DNA of 64,000 nucleotides from Caenorhabditis elegans (Eukaryota; Nematoda; Chromadorea; Rhabditida; Rhabditidae): assembly GCF_000002985.6 (NCBI RefSeq), contig NC_003284.9, positions 14,632,001 through 14,696,000 of the forward strand, in the 5' to 3' direction. Both the position numbers and the translations under genes were made by a program. The notes beneath the pieces are model-generated. The model was not told the DNA's origin and did not search any database. It worked only from the letters and a program-made list of their open reading frames with translations. The stretch's first letter is position 1, and every line of letters begins with the position of its first letter. This document shows, in pieces, positions 22,990 to 35,300 of the stretch.

Positions 22990-25900
22990 ATGCTTTCACA
23001 AGCCATATTACTATGGCTTTTTGGAAGCATTCACATTAGCAGTCAATTTTTTCTTGAGTCACCGTCAAACCTCTCCACAATTGCCGGCGAAAGTATAACT
23101 TTTCGGTGTTCAGCTGAGAAAAGCCCTGAGCCTATAGTCTACAGTCAGTGGAAATCGAATACCGGCTCATTACTGGGTTATCATCAAGAAGGCATCTTGC
23201 CAGGTCATCAAGGAAGATTCAGTTACATTAAAGTAAGTCTTTAGGCATTTTGAAACATACACTCTATTCCATTGCATATCCATTAGTTTTATAACGAATG
23301 CAGTAATTTCATTCAAAAGTTCAACGTTCTAAAAGGAGTAGGACAAATCAAATTATCGCATATTTCAGCAAAATGCGGAAGAACTTCACCTCAAAATCAC
23401 TCACGTCAATCTTGATGATGATGGAGAGTATGAGTGTCAGATGTTACACCCGGAAGAGGGGCCGATCCGCGCGAAATCGTTTTTAAACATTATTGGTAAG
23501 TTAATTAGCCGAGTGTTTATATTTGAAAATCAGAGGCAGTTAAAAAATTTTGAAACAATTTTTTTCCTGATTATCAAGATAAAAATTCTTAAATTAGCTT
23601 GTGAAATAAAGGCAATGGCAATGACATCAAGAAAATTCAGTAAAAACCCTGTTATTAATCTTCCACGCAGGCTCAAATCTGTGCCAGCACCAAAGTTATA
23701 AGTTTTTCTAATTTCGGGGGGGGGGGGGGGCAAGATAGCTCAGTCGGTAGTGGTGGCCGCTAACAATCTGGAAGTCACGGTTCAAGTCCGGTCTCACACC
23801 CAAGGTTCACCTAGCCTTTATTCGAAAGTGGAGCAATCCACGACTGGATTATCCGCCACAGTCCTCGGCTAAGACGTGGCTTAAATTATTGCCCAGTGGA
23901 AGCACTACCAGGCAGTGTACCTGACTCCCAGATCCGCAGTGCATAGCACTTGAAAAACGGATCGTCTTTTAATCTTTTTAATCCTTCTATTTCCAGTCCC
24001 ACCTCAACTCGTCTACTTCTCCAACTACCAACCCAACTCTATCATCGCCGTGAAGGAGAACACCCCGTTGAATATCACATGTGTCGTGCCGAATGTGAAG
24101 CCAGAGCCTGAAGTTTTATGGTGATCAATATAAATATAATATACTTTCAGCGAGTCATAAAACACAAATCATTTTTTATAGGTACATGGACGGCAAAGTG
24201 ATGAGCAGAGATGTCAAACAAGCGTCTACGCCGCATCTCAATAAAACGTTCACAGTTTACACTAGTCTCGTTGTTCAATCAGATAGAAACGATCATGGGA
24301 AGGTGATCACTTGTGAGGCATTTCAGAAGGAGACGGACATTAGAATTACAACAAATACAACATTAGATGTGCTTTGTGAGTTTTTACCTGTTCGAAATGT
24401 TTTAAATGTATGTCTAACATCCGAAGTTTACATACATAGAACATGTACACTTTGAGATTAAAAAAACTAAAAATAGTGGTGCGCGGAACCCGGTAGCTGT
24501 CGGCCCATCAGTCAACTCAGACTTTAGGACAATTTTAAAAATTGTCTTTCAAAACATCGTTTTTTGGGCGCAGCACTTTTGTTGTTTTAGTGTAGGCTTT
24601 TTAAAGCCTAATCACCCTCCTAACTTGAATATTTTTCACTTTAATTTGTAATCAACAAACTATATCATTTCAGTTCCACCATCTGACCCAACTGTAGAAA
24701 TCCTGAGAAATCCGAGTGCATTGAGATCCGGAGATAACGTGACGATTGCATGCTCAGTGACTGGCGGTAATCCGCCGCCAGATGTTTTCTGGTACCATGA
24801 GAACAAAAGGTTGCAATCGCACTCCACTCTCGACACGCGAAGCAAGGTTCGTTGCGTAATCTATCATCAATTACCATTAGCTCTTCATTATATTCGTTTC
24901 TTTTATAGGAGATCAAAAATATATACTCATTCATCGCGAGTCAAAACGATAACATGGCCGAATACGAGTGTCGTGCCAATAACAGCCGGACGGGGAACCC
25001 AAAAAGAAAAGCAATGAAGTTGGAAGTGAATTGTACGTTTTGAAAGAAAAAAAACAAGGAATGTGATTTTTTTTTCAATCTGAAAATTTAAGACCCGCCA
25101 GCAAGTGTTGAACTATTTGGGGAAAGTAACATTCGATACGGGAGTAGTGCAAATATTCAGTGCAAATCTCTGTAAGTTAACTCAGTTTGTGGCTAGGCCA
25201 ATATTTTTTTTCAGACCATCTAATCCTGCTTCTCAAATCACATGGATTATTAATGGGCGCTCTGTACCAACACCAACCCAACGAGAATTTGTTGTGGTAA
25301 ATTGTTCAAACTTTCAAGTTCAATAATTTTTTTTTGATTCCAGGAAAACGGAATTGTGTCCAGCTCAAACGTTTCCGTGCACTCGAATGAACTATCTGTC
25401 GAAGCCCACCAAATCAACGTGGAGTGCATGGCGACGAATCCCGAAGGATCTTCAGCTAAGCAGCATGTTATTAAAATTATCGGTGAGTTTTGAAACATTG
25501 AGAGTAGGGCTGGCATATTTGACGTCCGGTCGTTCGATTTTGGAACGTTGAGAATTTTCCGAGGGGTAGTTTCTCACGGCGGCCGACAATTTCCGAGTTT
25601 AGCCACTCATTATGAACATTATTACGAAACTATATGATTAAGTATAGTGAGTGGCCAAACTCGGAAATTGTCGGCCGCCGTGAAATACTACCCCTCGGAA
25701 AATTCTTAATATTCCAAAACCGACCGGCAAATATGCCAGCCCTAATTGATAGTGCTACTAATTTTTATACTGTAACAATTACAGCTCCACCAAAAGCCCC
25801 AATCATCACTGGACTGGAGGACAGAAAGTTTTTTGAAGGCGACATTGTGAACGTAACTTGTGAAGCTCAAGGTGGAAATCCGTTGGCTGAACTTTCATGG

Positions 25901-28900
25901 TATCGTGGGAGTGAGAAGGTTGGTGTCTAAATGCGTTCTGAAATTTTTTAAACAAAGAATTTAAGCACCTGGTGAAAGGGAGAAAAAAGATGAAGTGGTC
26001 ACAGGTAAAAAAAAAACTGGTGATGAGTTTGTTATGCTTATGTGAAGTTGTGATAATGAACTTTTTCCGCTTCTCAAAAAATGTCTTCTATTTTTTCCGC
26101 TTCACTCTTTTTATTGAATGTGGTGTAAATTGTGAACTTTTTGGATTTTGGATTTTTACTTTTTTTTTTGCTTTCAAACCGTTGCGTAAATTTGGTTAAT
26201 TTTTTCAATTGATGCTGAAATGCAAAAACTTTAATAAAGTTTATATAATAGTTACAAAAAAACCAAGAACTCTTTTAAAAATGCTTAATGTTTTGACAAT
26301 TATATTTCACTTTTCCCAATTCCATGACTACTTTTACATTTACAGGTTAACGGCGCACACAATGAAGTTGCTGGTTTTTCATCATACTCTACTTTGGCTC
26401 TTCGAGTTGACCGAACAATGAACACCCAACGACTCAAATGTGAAGCAACTAATGCAGCACTAGATGAACCTTTGATAGAGTCTCAGTATTTATCAGTATA
26501 TTGTAAGAATTGGGTCCAGATTTTAAGTAAAACAAATTACGATGTTTAGATCCACCGCGTCGTGTTTTGATCAGGCCTGCCGACAGTGGGGATCAGAGAC
26601 TTTTGGTTGGAAAATCTGCGAGATTAGTTTGCGGAACATTGTCCTCTAACCCTGCAGCTCATATTTCGTGGCAGTTTTCTCGAGCAACTGATGACAACAA
26701 AGTGCATCTTGGAGATGTTAGCCTGAATGAAACGTATGTGGAAAAGTGCTTGCTTTAAAACACCCAAAAAACCTCTATACCACCAAATTTTACGTGGTGT
26801 CAGAGTGACTCATTTTGGCTTGATCTACGTTGATCTACAAAAAAGCGGGAGAAGATACGCAGAGTTTTCAACTGATTTCGTATGATTAAAAACGTGCTGA
26901 CGTCACATATTTTTGGGCAAAAAGTTCCCCATTTTTTGTAGATCAAAGCGTGATGGGGTAGTATGGCACCACGTGAAATTTTAGAATTACACTTCTCGAA
27001 ACATTCTTTTAATATTTTTTAATGGTTAGAACTTACGAAAGTTTAATTTGAAAATGTTCCGACTAGAGCTTTATCTCAAAATGAAAGCATTTTCAGCACG
27101 AGAGACAATGGTTTCAACGTGGAAAATGTGCTTTCTTTCACCCCAACTGAAGAATATGACGGCACAGTTGTCCACTGCATTGCTAATCATCCAGAATGGA
27201 AGCACTCCGTAAACACTTCATTCCCACTCAACGTCATGTGTAAGTTGAACTTATTTCTAAATTTATCTTATTATTTGACAATTCTAATTCCAGATCCTCC
27301 AAAAATGCTTGTCAATGATCCAGTCACCGTTGTAATGTCCGAAGGAGATTCTTTTAAAGAAAATCTAACAGTCCGTGGTAACCCTGCAATTTCATTGTGG
27401 CAATGGAGGAAAAATGGAGTTCCATTCGATCACACAATTGGAAGAGTTTTTGCGAGAGGAGCCGTTCTTTCGGGAAAGCAACTTTTAAGCACAGATGCTG
27501 GAGTGTATACTTTAACGGCAACCAATAGTGTTGGCAGTACCAATATAACGATCAAATTGGCAGTGGAGTACAGTGCAAGGGTAGGTACCAATACTGACCA
27601 GTTGTCAGCTGCATGTGTGGTAGATGGTGTCATAAATCAAGATCACGCCTGTCCATTACTCTCGAGTGTGAGGTGACCTTTCCAGTGGCACTAGGTGTCA
27701 GCAACTGTTCAGCAGAAAAAGTCACAAATCTATTGAGAAAACGACCACAGATTGTAATTTTGATAAGAAAAGCAAATTGCTCGGTTTCAAAAAAAATCTA
27801 TTACTTGTGGGATGCTTGTTTCAATTCGTACTACTCAGCCATATACAGGGTGGTCCATATTTATGGACCACCCTGTAGAATACGAAAGGAAAATGGAAAT
27901 AAATTTGGAGAGGTATGAGATTAAGAATAAACAAATGCGAAAAAACAGGATAAAGCAGGAATATTTTACAGATTTCCAAACTTTTTGACAAACCTATGTA
28001 TATCAATCTAAGCATTTTTGCAGATAACAAGCATTTCTACTCCGGTCATCGCCGCAACTGGAGATACTGTTTTACTTGAATGTGAGGCTGATGGAGAACC
28101 TAGCAAAGCGAATATGATCCACTGGTACAAAAATGGAGAGATTCTGGCTGCTCAACATAGGTATTCTGTTAAAAAATTATACATCGTTTCACCTAAAAAA
28201 GATTATTCAGGGGGCACAAGAAAGCGATTCTAAGATTGAACGCTACCGAGCAGCAATCTGGAGAGTACACTTGTAAAGCGGACAACGGAATTGGAGTTCC
28301 TGCGGAAGGGCAAACATTTTTACTAGTGAACTCTGCGCCAAGAGTGTTGCCTGTAGCTAGATATGCAAAAACTGCTGGAATTCTCGGAGGAGTTGCAAAG
28401 GCCAGATGTAAAGTGTATGCAGTGCCAACTGTCGAGTTTGTTTGGGAGAAGGATGAGCAGTTGATAAAGAAGAATAGCTCAAAGTATTCAATTGTGAATA
28501 CTCAAATTGATTATTCAACATACGAGGTAAGCTTTTTCTAATATTAAAAGTGGATGAAAATTCGACTAACATTTTTTTTTCAAAAACAGGCCTACATGGG
28601 ACATTTTTCAAATCTGCAGTTTTTCTCTGACAATATATTAATAAGCTATAATTTTGCTAGCATGTTGATTGATACTATAAAATTTTACAGAGCACTCTTT
28701 GGATCAAAAACATTGTACCCGACGACTACACCAAGAAAGTAAAGTGTATTGCTCGGAATAGTTTTGGAACGGATCACTTATCGATTCCAATCATTCCACC
28801 AACTCACCCAGATGAACCTTTCAACCTAACAATGACAAATTCCACTTTGAATACTATCTCCGTTGCATGGGAACCTAGATTTGATGGTGGCTCTGATCAA

Positions 28901-30575
28901 ATCTTTGAAGTCAAGTATAGAAGACAAAATGACGATTTGATCCATCTAGTGAACACAACGCATACGGTAATTTTCAGTTAAAAGTTTTACTCAACAGCAA
29001 TACATTTTTTTTCCAGAACCTTAGACTCTCCGGTTTGGCGACAGCAAACACATATTTCTTCCAAATCAGATCTATTAATGCCAGAGGATTTGCATCTAGT
29101 TGGACGTCTCCAGTGATTTTTGCAACGTTGAATGAAGATGGGGTAAACGTGGCAATGATCCGGAACGAGAAGTTGAAACTGACCACTTGGATTCCATACA
29201 TTTTGATTTTCATCGTTCTTTTCATGCTGTTGAATGTTGTTATTTGCTGTTTCGTATGCAACAGGACGAAAAAGAGGAAGTTAAGAGGTTAGTTTGATTT
29301 GGTTTTGGGATTTTAGATGTTAATTGATAGCATTCTTATTTTTGCCGATTTTTGTTTTCATTTCACTGATATGATACCATACGAAAAATTCAATCTGATC
29401 ACAAAGTTATAACAATTGTATTGTTCAGAGAAAACCGAAATGGCACGAACAGCAATTAACGGCGGTGACGTGCGGCAAGTTCAAATGTACGGAACAATGA
29501 TGGGAAATGATGGAATGTCACGGCGCGATATTGATGACCGCCCGGAAATGAGCGAGGATGAACATTCCGTGCGAACGATGATTGTAACTTTGAACCTGTT
29601 CCTTTAACTCTCAATATTTTTTTTATTTTCAGGAAGTCTCACCCAATGGTTACATGCAACCAATTGAGCCCATGCTTTATGAAAGCACTGGCCTACTGGA
29701 ATACGATTATCAAAGTAAGAGCTTTAATAAGTTGTTAGTAACTGAATTTTTGATGAATTTTTCAGCGCGGAGCTACATGGGCAGTTCACAAGGTACAAGG
29801 AGTATGACGTATGCAAATGTTCCATATCCGGTAAGTTTTTTCACGATTTATTGCGATATAATCATACCACTCCGTTGATCTTCGATCTTTTTACAGCCAG
29901 GATTTACCAGAATACCTAATTTAACTTAGACTATTAGCGGCTGCAAAAAATATTTGGAAATATATACTATAGTGCTCCGAGCTGAGTAAGGCGCGAAACG
30001 CCGGCCTCACGCCGACGCCGCTGTGCGAGTGCAAAGAAGTGCGAAATTATTTGAAGCGGCCGACACGTTCGGGGTTCCGCAGCTTGGCGTAAAACGAATA
30101 GCTTTGTGTGAGCTCAACGTAGTGCGAAAATGTAGTTATTTAGAAGCGGCCGACACGTTCGAGGTTCCGCGCTGCACTATATATTTGAATACAAGCGGCG
30201 TGAGTGATGACGGCGCGGACGCCGTTGCGGCGACCTCATGGGAGCCCTGATATACGAAATAGAATTATTTTCAAGAGTTTTGTTTTAATTTCCATGTGAG
30301 TTATCCAAAAAAAAACTAAAACCAAAAGATAAAAAACGAAGCCCTGATTAAATTTGCGTTGATTGAATACTCAAAAAATTGACACTATTCAAACTTTTAT
30401 GTAATTTTTCTAGGAACCACCTCAGCCGAGCTACCACTCAAACTGGAATTCCCTGCAGCGGCAGTCAAACAATAACACAAGTCCGCAACATCATCTTTCA
30501 ACGTTCATAAATCCGAACATGGGAGTTCGAGCGGGGCCGATCAATTACGCACAACTTGACGGCGATCTTGTTTAG
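22990..30575 (+). CDS. syg-2: SYG-2, nephrin-like Ig-superfamily synaptic adhesion protein
   Basis: A type I membrane protein, 1217 aa in my model. SYG-2 is known as the guidepost-cell ligand for SYG-1 that places HSNL synapses. 22 exons: 22990-23232, 23369-23495, 23997-24120, 24182-24375, 24674-24846, 24909-25032, 25093-25171, 25215-25296, 25344-25482, 25785-25918, 26346-26502, 26550-26733, 27097-27239, 27294-27580, 28024-28160, 28211-28526, 28691-28966, 29017-29287, 29429-29583, 29633-29714, 29766-29830 and 30414-30575. A signal peptide ([18 protein letters not shown]) precedes nine Ig-like domains (about residues 20-905), one fibronectin III domain (about 910-1008), a membrane segment (about 1032-1054) and a Tyr-containing cytoplasmic tail ending DGDLV. 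The seventh Ig domain lacks both usual cysteines. An acceptor site 15 nt before the ATG suggests trans-splicing. The symbol rests on recognised architecture and neighbours. Alternative tail exons are possible. Confidence 0.88.
23716..23730. repeat. Mono-G tract (15 nt)
   Basis: Fifteen consecutive G residues in the second syg-2 intron, directly adjoining the 5' end of the tRNA-like SINE copy B. Confidence 0.95.
23731..23920 (+). mobile_element. tRNA-derived SINE-like repeat, copy B
   Basis: A tRNA-like head with an A box (TAGCTCAGTCGG) and a B box (GGTTCAAGTCC) is followed by the same body as the minus-strand copy at 933-1122. It lies in syg-2 intron 2, in the sense orientation. A short anticodon-arm mismatch and the conserved non-tRNA body argue against a functional tRNA gene. 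The true 3' end could extend toward 23960. Confidence 0.75.
25506..25744. repeat. Near-perfect palindromic element in a syg-2 intron
   Basis: The arms start GGGCTGGCATATTTG and continue through GAGAATTTTCCGAGGGGTAG and CGGCGGCCGACAATTTCCG. They return in inverse order and end at CAAATATGCCAGCCC. The unique centre is only about 35 bp. It fills most of the intron between the exons ending at 25482 and starting at 25785. It is a non-coding miniature foldback repeat. Confidence 0.85.
26792..26975. repeat. Palindromic family 2, intact copy in syg-2
   Basis: Flanked by ACGTGGTG at left and CACCACGT at right, with inner blocks GGCTTGATCTACGTTGATCT and TTTTTGTAGATCAAAGCG. It contains GTGCTGACGTCAC near the centre. 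The same layout recurs at 37131-37307 and 42644-42826. Confidence 0.85.
27845..27876. repeat. Perfect 15-bp-arm palindrome with TA flanks
   Basis: ACAGGGTGGTCCATA is followed after two bases by its exact reverse complement, and the whole is bracketed by T and A. It resembles two terminal inverted repeats of a Tc1/mariner-like element joined head to head with the interior lost. It lies in the syg-2 intron between 27580 and 28024. Confidence 0.8.
29986..30247. repeat. GC-rich insertion in the last syg-2 intron
   Basis: This block is far more GC-rich than its surroundings. It contains two direct copies of a unit with GAAGCGGCCGACACGTTCG and GGTTCCGC, about 90 bp apart. The borders are partly inverse to each other (GCCTCACGCCGACGCCGC at left, GCGGCGTGAG and GCGGACGCCG at right). 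It opens a frame through the repeat but has no gene-like splice sites. Confidence 0.75.
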
Positions 30576-31003
30576 CCCCCCTCATTATTATGCCTTTTGC
30601 TTCCGGAGTGACTTTTGCTCCGCGTGCTCATTTATCCAAATTTGTCCCTATCCAATTTTCATCCAATTGTGCGGGTCTTTCAAATCAAGTCAATTCAATT
30701 CAAATATGGAGAAACGAATCGCAGCCAAAAATGAGAATACATTCCGATGATTTTTTTTGTGTATTGCCTAATTTAATGATTAATCAAAATAGGATTGATT
30801 TTTTTAATGTTGTTTTTTCTTCCTTTTTTTACAAACCTCATTATTTAATGAATGTTTTTTATTAACCCAGGCTCATTACAACCAAAAAAATACATGCCAT
30901 AAAAGGTACATGCGCCGCATATGCTTGGATTTGAGTAGAGTCGTCATGTTATATTTTACGGTAATGACGATCGGCTGGCCAACCAGATATGTAATTGCTT
31001 TAT

Positions 31004-31009
31004 AATAAA
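31004..31009 (+). terminator. Polyadenylation signal of syg-2
   Basis: AATAAA about 430 nt past the syg-2 stop codon, at the end of an otherwise non-repetitive stretch. It is the first perfect signal downstream of the stop. Confidence 0.55.
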
Positions 31010-31151
31010 AGTTCTAGGGTGTTGCTACCTATTTTTCCCAAATTTTTTCGCACGTATAGTGCATACTATAGTTTTGTTTCAATAGTTTATCAATATAATT
31101 TAGAGACTGCTTATTGTTTTAGCGTAGCTACTTTTAATATATCGGTAGCTT

Positions 31152-31579
31152 GAAGGAGGACGAACGGCTTGGACGATTTTGAACGTATAGGCTCAAAATG
31201 GGCTCAAATGAACGAATTTTGTAATTAAACTTTTCAAAAAATTTTAATTTTTTTTTACGGCGGTTCAAAATTTCGAAAAAATTACACTGATTTTAGCTAA
31301 AATCTCGAATTTTGGCCATTTTTCCGTGTCGCAGCGGTCCGAAATCAACTTTTTGTTGGTAGATCATCTCATTTGACTCTTTTATTAAGGTACATTTAAA
31401 ACCGATAAGTAACCAAAAACCAGCGAATTCGGTTACCTATCGGCTTTAAATGTACTAATATAAATTACCAACATATGCAATAAAGTATAATAATTCCAAA
31501 AAAGTCAATTTCGGAGCGCGTTCATTTTAGTCCAATTTGGGTCTATACGTTCAATATCGCCCGAACTGTTAGACCTCCT
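31152..31579. repeat. Palindromic element, family 3 copy 1
   Basis: The left arm starts GGAGGACGAACGGCTTGGAC and contains GAACGTATAGGCTC. The right arm returns as GTCTATACGTTCAATATCG and ends GACCTCC. The inner part carries AGCTAAAATCTCGAATTTTG and GTGTCGCAGCGGTCCGAA, which match the interior of the palindrome at 41207-41650, and a nested hairpin around AACCGATAAGTAACC. Confidence 0.75.
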
Positions 31580-32247
31580 TTAAATATGTTCCCTTTGTTG
31601 GTTTTGCATGCAACCTTATTTTTTTATACATAATGAAAACATTTCGTCCACTAATTTCCCGTCGTTTTTTTTACCTATTTAAAAAATCAAGAATTTAGGT
31701 TTTTTGGAATAATGTATTTTCTTTTTTTCTGTCTTCTATTTTCGAAAAAATGCCAAAATTATTAGATAAATGTCTTTTTCAGTAGTTCAGTAACCCCTTA
31801 AAAACGTACCGCACTTTGACGAACAAGTACAGTTGTCCGAAACGTCCCTGCCAATTTTTATCAAATGTCATGCGAGGAGTTTTTTCCCCGATTTTTTTTC
31901 GGTTTCTTCTGTGTTATATTTTCTTTCTCTCCCAAAAAAAAAAGAAGTTCCATAGTTTAAACCAAATATCTTATCAAACAGAAGAATGAACATCTGCCAT
32001 TCTTTCTCTCCTTTCCTTTGCCTTTTGCGGCAAATTATTTTCATAAGCCGAGTGCCTCAACACATTTAGTATAGTTAGCAATACGGGGCGAGAGTGAGCC
32101 AGAGAGGGGAAAAGCAAATTATTCCTCAAACATAGTGCCGCCATGGCGTCGTTTCCATGGTTTCTATGTCATGTTTAATTGTACGTTTTGTCTATACACT
32201 CCCCCTTTTTGCATATCACACATCCGTAAACTTTTTGCCATTGCACG

Positions 32248-32260
32248 CCCCCCCCCCCCC
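32248..32260. repeat. Mono-C tract (13 nt)
   Basis: Thirteen consecutive C residues, roughly 75 nt before the start codon of the mucin-like gene. Confidence 0.95.
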
Positions 32261-32332
32261 TATTTTGCATATCAATCCCACCAATTCCAATTGTAGCTTT
32301 TGTTTGGTTTCAGGTAGTTACTTCTCACGACT

Positions 32333-35300
32333 ATGAAGAGACATGTCGTTTTGTCTCTTCTTTTGTATTTGATAGCAGTGGAGTCAAAATTATCTAGACG
32401 ATTCAAGCGACAAACTATTCCATCACAACATATCAAAGTAAGTTTTTTGTGAGCTATACTTAAAAATGGGAAAACAATTACAAAAACTGCGTGTATAATT
32501 TTCGAATTTCAAGAAAAGAGTACTGATTGTGGGGGATCTGTTAAAAACCATTTGTATGGTTTTAAAATGACAAAATGTCATAATAAAACTCTTAAAATGT
32601 GAAGTAGCGCCTGAGGGGAAATTGTTAAAAACCACTCCTATTATCCCAAAATAATCGAAAATCAAAAAAAAACTTTTCAAAAAATTTTTGAAATGTTTTT
32701 ATTTACAGTTAAAAATGACAATTACTCAGTTTTTACCAATCATAATTTTGAAAGTGGACCAAAAAAATGTTTTTCTTTCATTTTTTATAATGTGATTTTG
32801 TTTCAATAAATCGTATTAAAACAGTGTAGGGGTCCGAACATGCGAAATTTCTTGGGATTTCCTCAAAGCTATTTTTTCTAATTTTGGCAATTCGCCAAAA
32901 CTTTTACCGGAAATTATAAAAAATCTAAAACATTTTTCAGTGTTTTATTATGATATTCGGTCGTTTTGGATCATATAAGTGTATTTAGACAAAATCCCCG
33001 CTGGCGCTGCTCCGCCTTTAACCAAAAACGCTACAAAAGACTAATTATGGAAAATTGTTTGATTCGAGTGCGGTTAAACCCAATTTCCTGTATTTTTGAC
33101 AGTTGTAGATCAAAAGAAAATTTCAGTCGTGTTTAAGTTATGATTAATATATTCATATTCCAAAATTATAATGAATAGAACGACAGTACTTCAACTTTTT
33201 GTCAAAAGTGGTGCGAATTCCGTTTTCCCATCGTTTATATAACATTTTCCGCAATTTTTCAAAAGTTTTATTATAATATTTAACCATTTTAACCCCATAA
33301 AAACTATAGGAGCGTTTAAATTAAAAATTTTACAAAAATCGAATTGATAATTTCAGATTCATTCAATTGACTCAAAAGTAAACATGGACAGGTTTATAAA
33401 TGTGGCATCGATGGATTCTAGGATACAACTGTTAGAAAAGTTTGTTTTTCAATAGTCTATAAAGAGTATAGCACAGCAGGTGTTCTTCTGCAAGTTATGC
33501 AAAAAGTAAACAGTTTCAATTCTTGTAACTACAGTACCAATACTTCAGAAATGTAAATGGAACTTTCTGGAGTGCGAGTTCCAAAATGCAGTTTGACGCG
33601 TACGACTCATTTGTCAACGCATCCTTCAACTCTCAATATTTTCACATAGACATTGCTCAGTGCGAACTTCTTTTTGGTAATTCCCTAGAGAGTTTGGTAG
33701 GTTTTTTTTCCCGAGTTTTCAAAATCATCATTCATTTACAGCTTTACATGACAACCAATAGAACATCAGATGGACACAGTTATCTTACATTTTCATTATA
33801 TGACAACGCAAATATGACACTGGTAGAGGAGGGAATCGAATTTCAGGTATTCAGGAAACTACTTTAATTTTACAATATTTAAATATTTTAAGGGAATCAA
33901 TGGAAGACGAATTTACGTGAAAAGTGAAACGTGGGTTCGGCCTGTTGAGAAAACCATATCGTTGGGCTTGAGTGACAATGCTATTGACGGAGAAACAGCC
34001 GTGGAACTTACAAGTAAAAATTTTTCCATTAAAAATGTGAACGTTAAATTTTCAGTTGTTGCTCCTGTCCACAACACAAACGTACGTTTTGTGGGAGCTG
34101 AAATTCTGATCAAGTACGGACCAAATGTAGTGAGCATAGACCCGAACTTTCAAAAAGTGATAGTGTACAATGATCGATATAGCTACTGTCTTGACACAAA
34201 GTCTCCAGGAAGTTTACATGTGAGTCTTGGGAGTAATTTAATGATAATTTTTTCATATGTTTTAAGGTGACATTTGGTAATGGTCTCATTAATTTAATTG
34301 GTGGATCTAGTGACTTCAATGTAGTAATTTCGCCAGTTGATGCTACAGTCAATGCAAGATATTTATCAAAGTAAGCCAGTATTTCAGATTATCAACAACT
34401 TGACTATTATTATTTTGTAGAACTCAAATCGATAGAGGAGATGGTCCCATTTTCATAAGCGGAGTCCCAATCTATGAAACTGGTATCACAGTGAACTCCC
34501 TCTTGTTGATACTTACACTGAATAACAATGGAATGCTACATGCAGATTGCACGGGCGCCGAGACACTGTTGAAAACAAGTATTCAGAATGTTGGTGTACC
34601 TATTGTGCATTACAATTGGAAAAATATTAATTATAGGTTGGGTTGACTACTGAGCATCAGGAAATTCGTATCAATGGTGGAGTGCCAGGGTTGGTGATCG
34701 AATCAGGAGATGTACGATTTGAGGTAACACATTTTGTTACATATTAATTGTTGTGTTTAACAAAATTATTGAAATGTGGTCATGATATTTTAGCAATAGC
34801 GCAATGGTGTATTAAAACTTTGAAAAACGTATTGAACTCAAGAAAAGTAACAAACCATTGAGACACATATGTCAATTGAAAATAAAGATTTAAGAATAAG
34901 CTTAGCTCTTCAGCAGCTACAGATGAGTTCTACAAAAATTATTACATGCTGGAAGAAAAAAAAAAAATATCTGTAGAAAAATATGTAATATCAGTATGAA
35001 CAAAATAATTTTTGAAAAATTCGCCATTAATTTTACTATAACCTTTTTTACAAGTAGTAAAACTACAAACTGTTCTACTTTAAACTTTTGAGATTCCTTG
35101 AAAATTGAAATTTTACATCCATCATTCATCAAATGAGCAATTGAAGCCGATAAAATATATAACCATGTGAAAATATTCCAGGTCACAAAACTATCTGGTC
35201 CAATGGCATTCACTTATTTACCTGGATTCACCTTGCCAGAAGACAGATTCGAAAACATTGGCCCATACTCAGGTAAACATCGTTTGCCACCAATCTTACC

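Larger units (their letters stand above)
31010..32332. other. Intergenic region between syg-2 and the mucin-like gene
   Basis: No gene seen. It contains a 430-bp palindromic element (31152-31579), AT-rich DNA, a pyrimidine-rich segment and a 13-nt C tract (32248-32260). CAG at 32311-32313, about 20 nt before the next start codon, could be a trans-splice acceptor for the downstream gene. Confidence 0.65.

Noticed and set aside
24721-25551. Separate short plus-strand frames within syg-2
   Set aside because: They are single syg-2 exons read on into introns; joining them by splice sites gives continuous Ig domains.
30023-30250. 75-codon frame with a repeated Glu-Ala-Ala-Asp-Thr segment
   Set aside because: It comes from the direct repeats in the GC-rich intron insertion of syg-2 rather than a gene.
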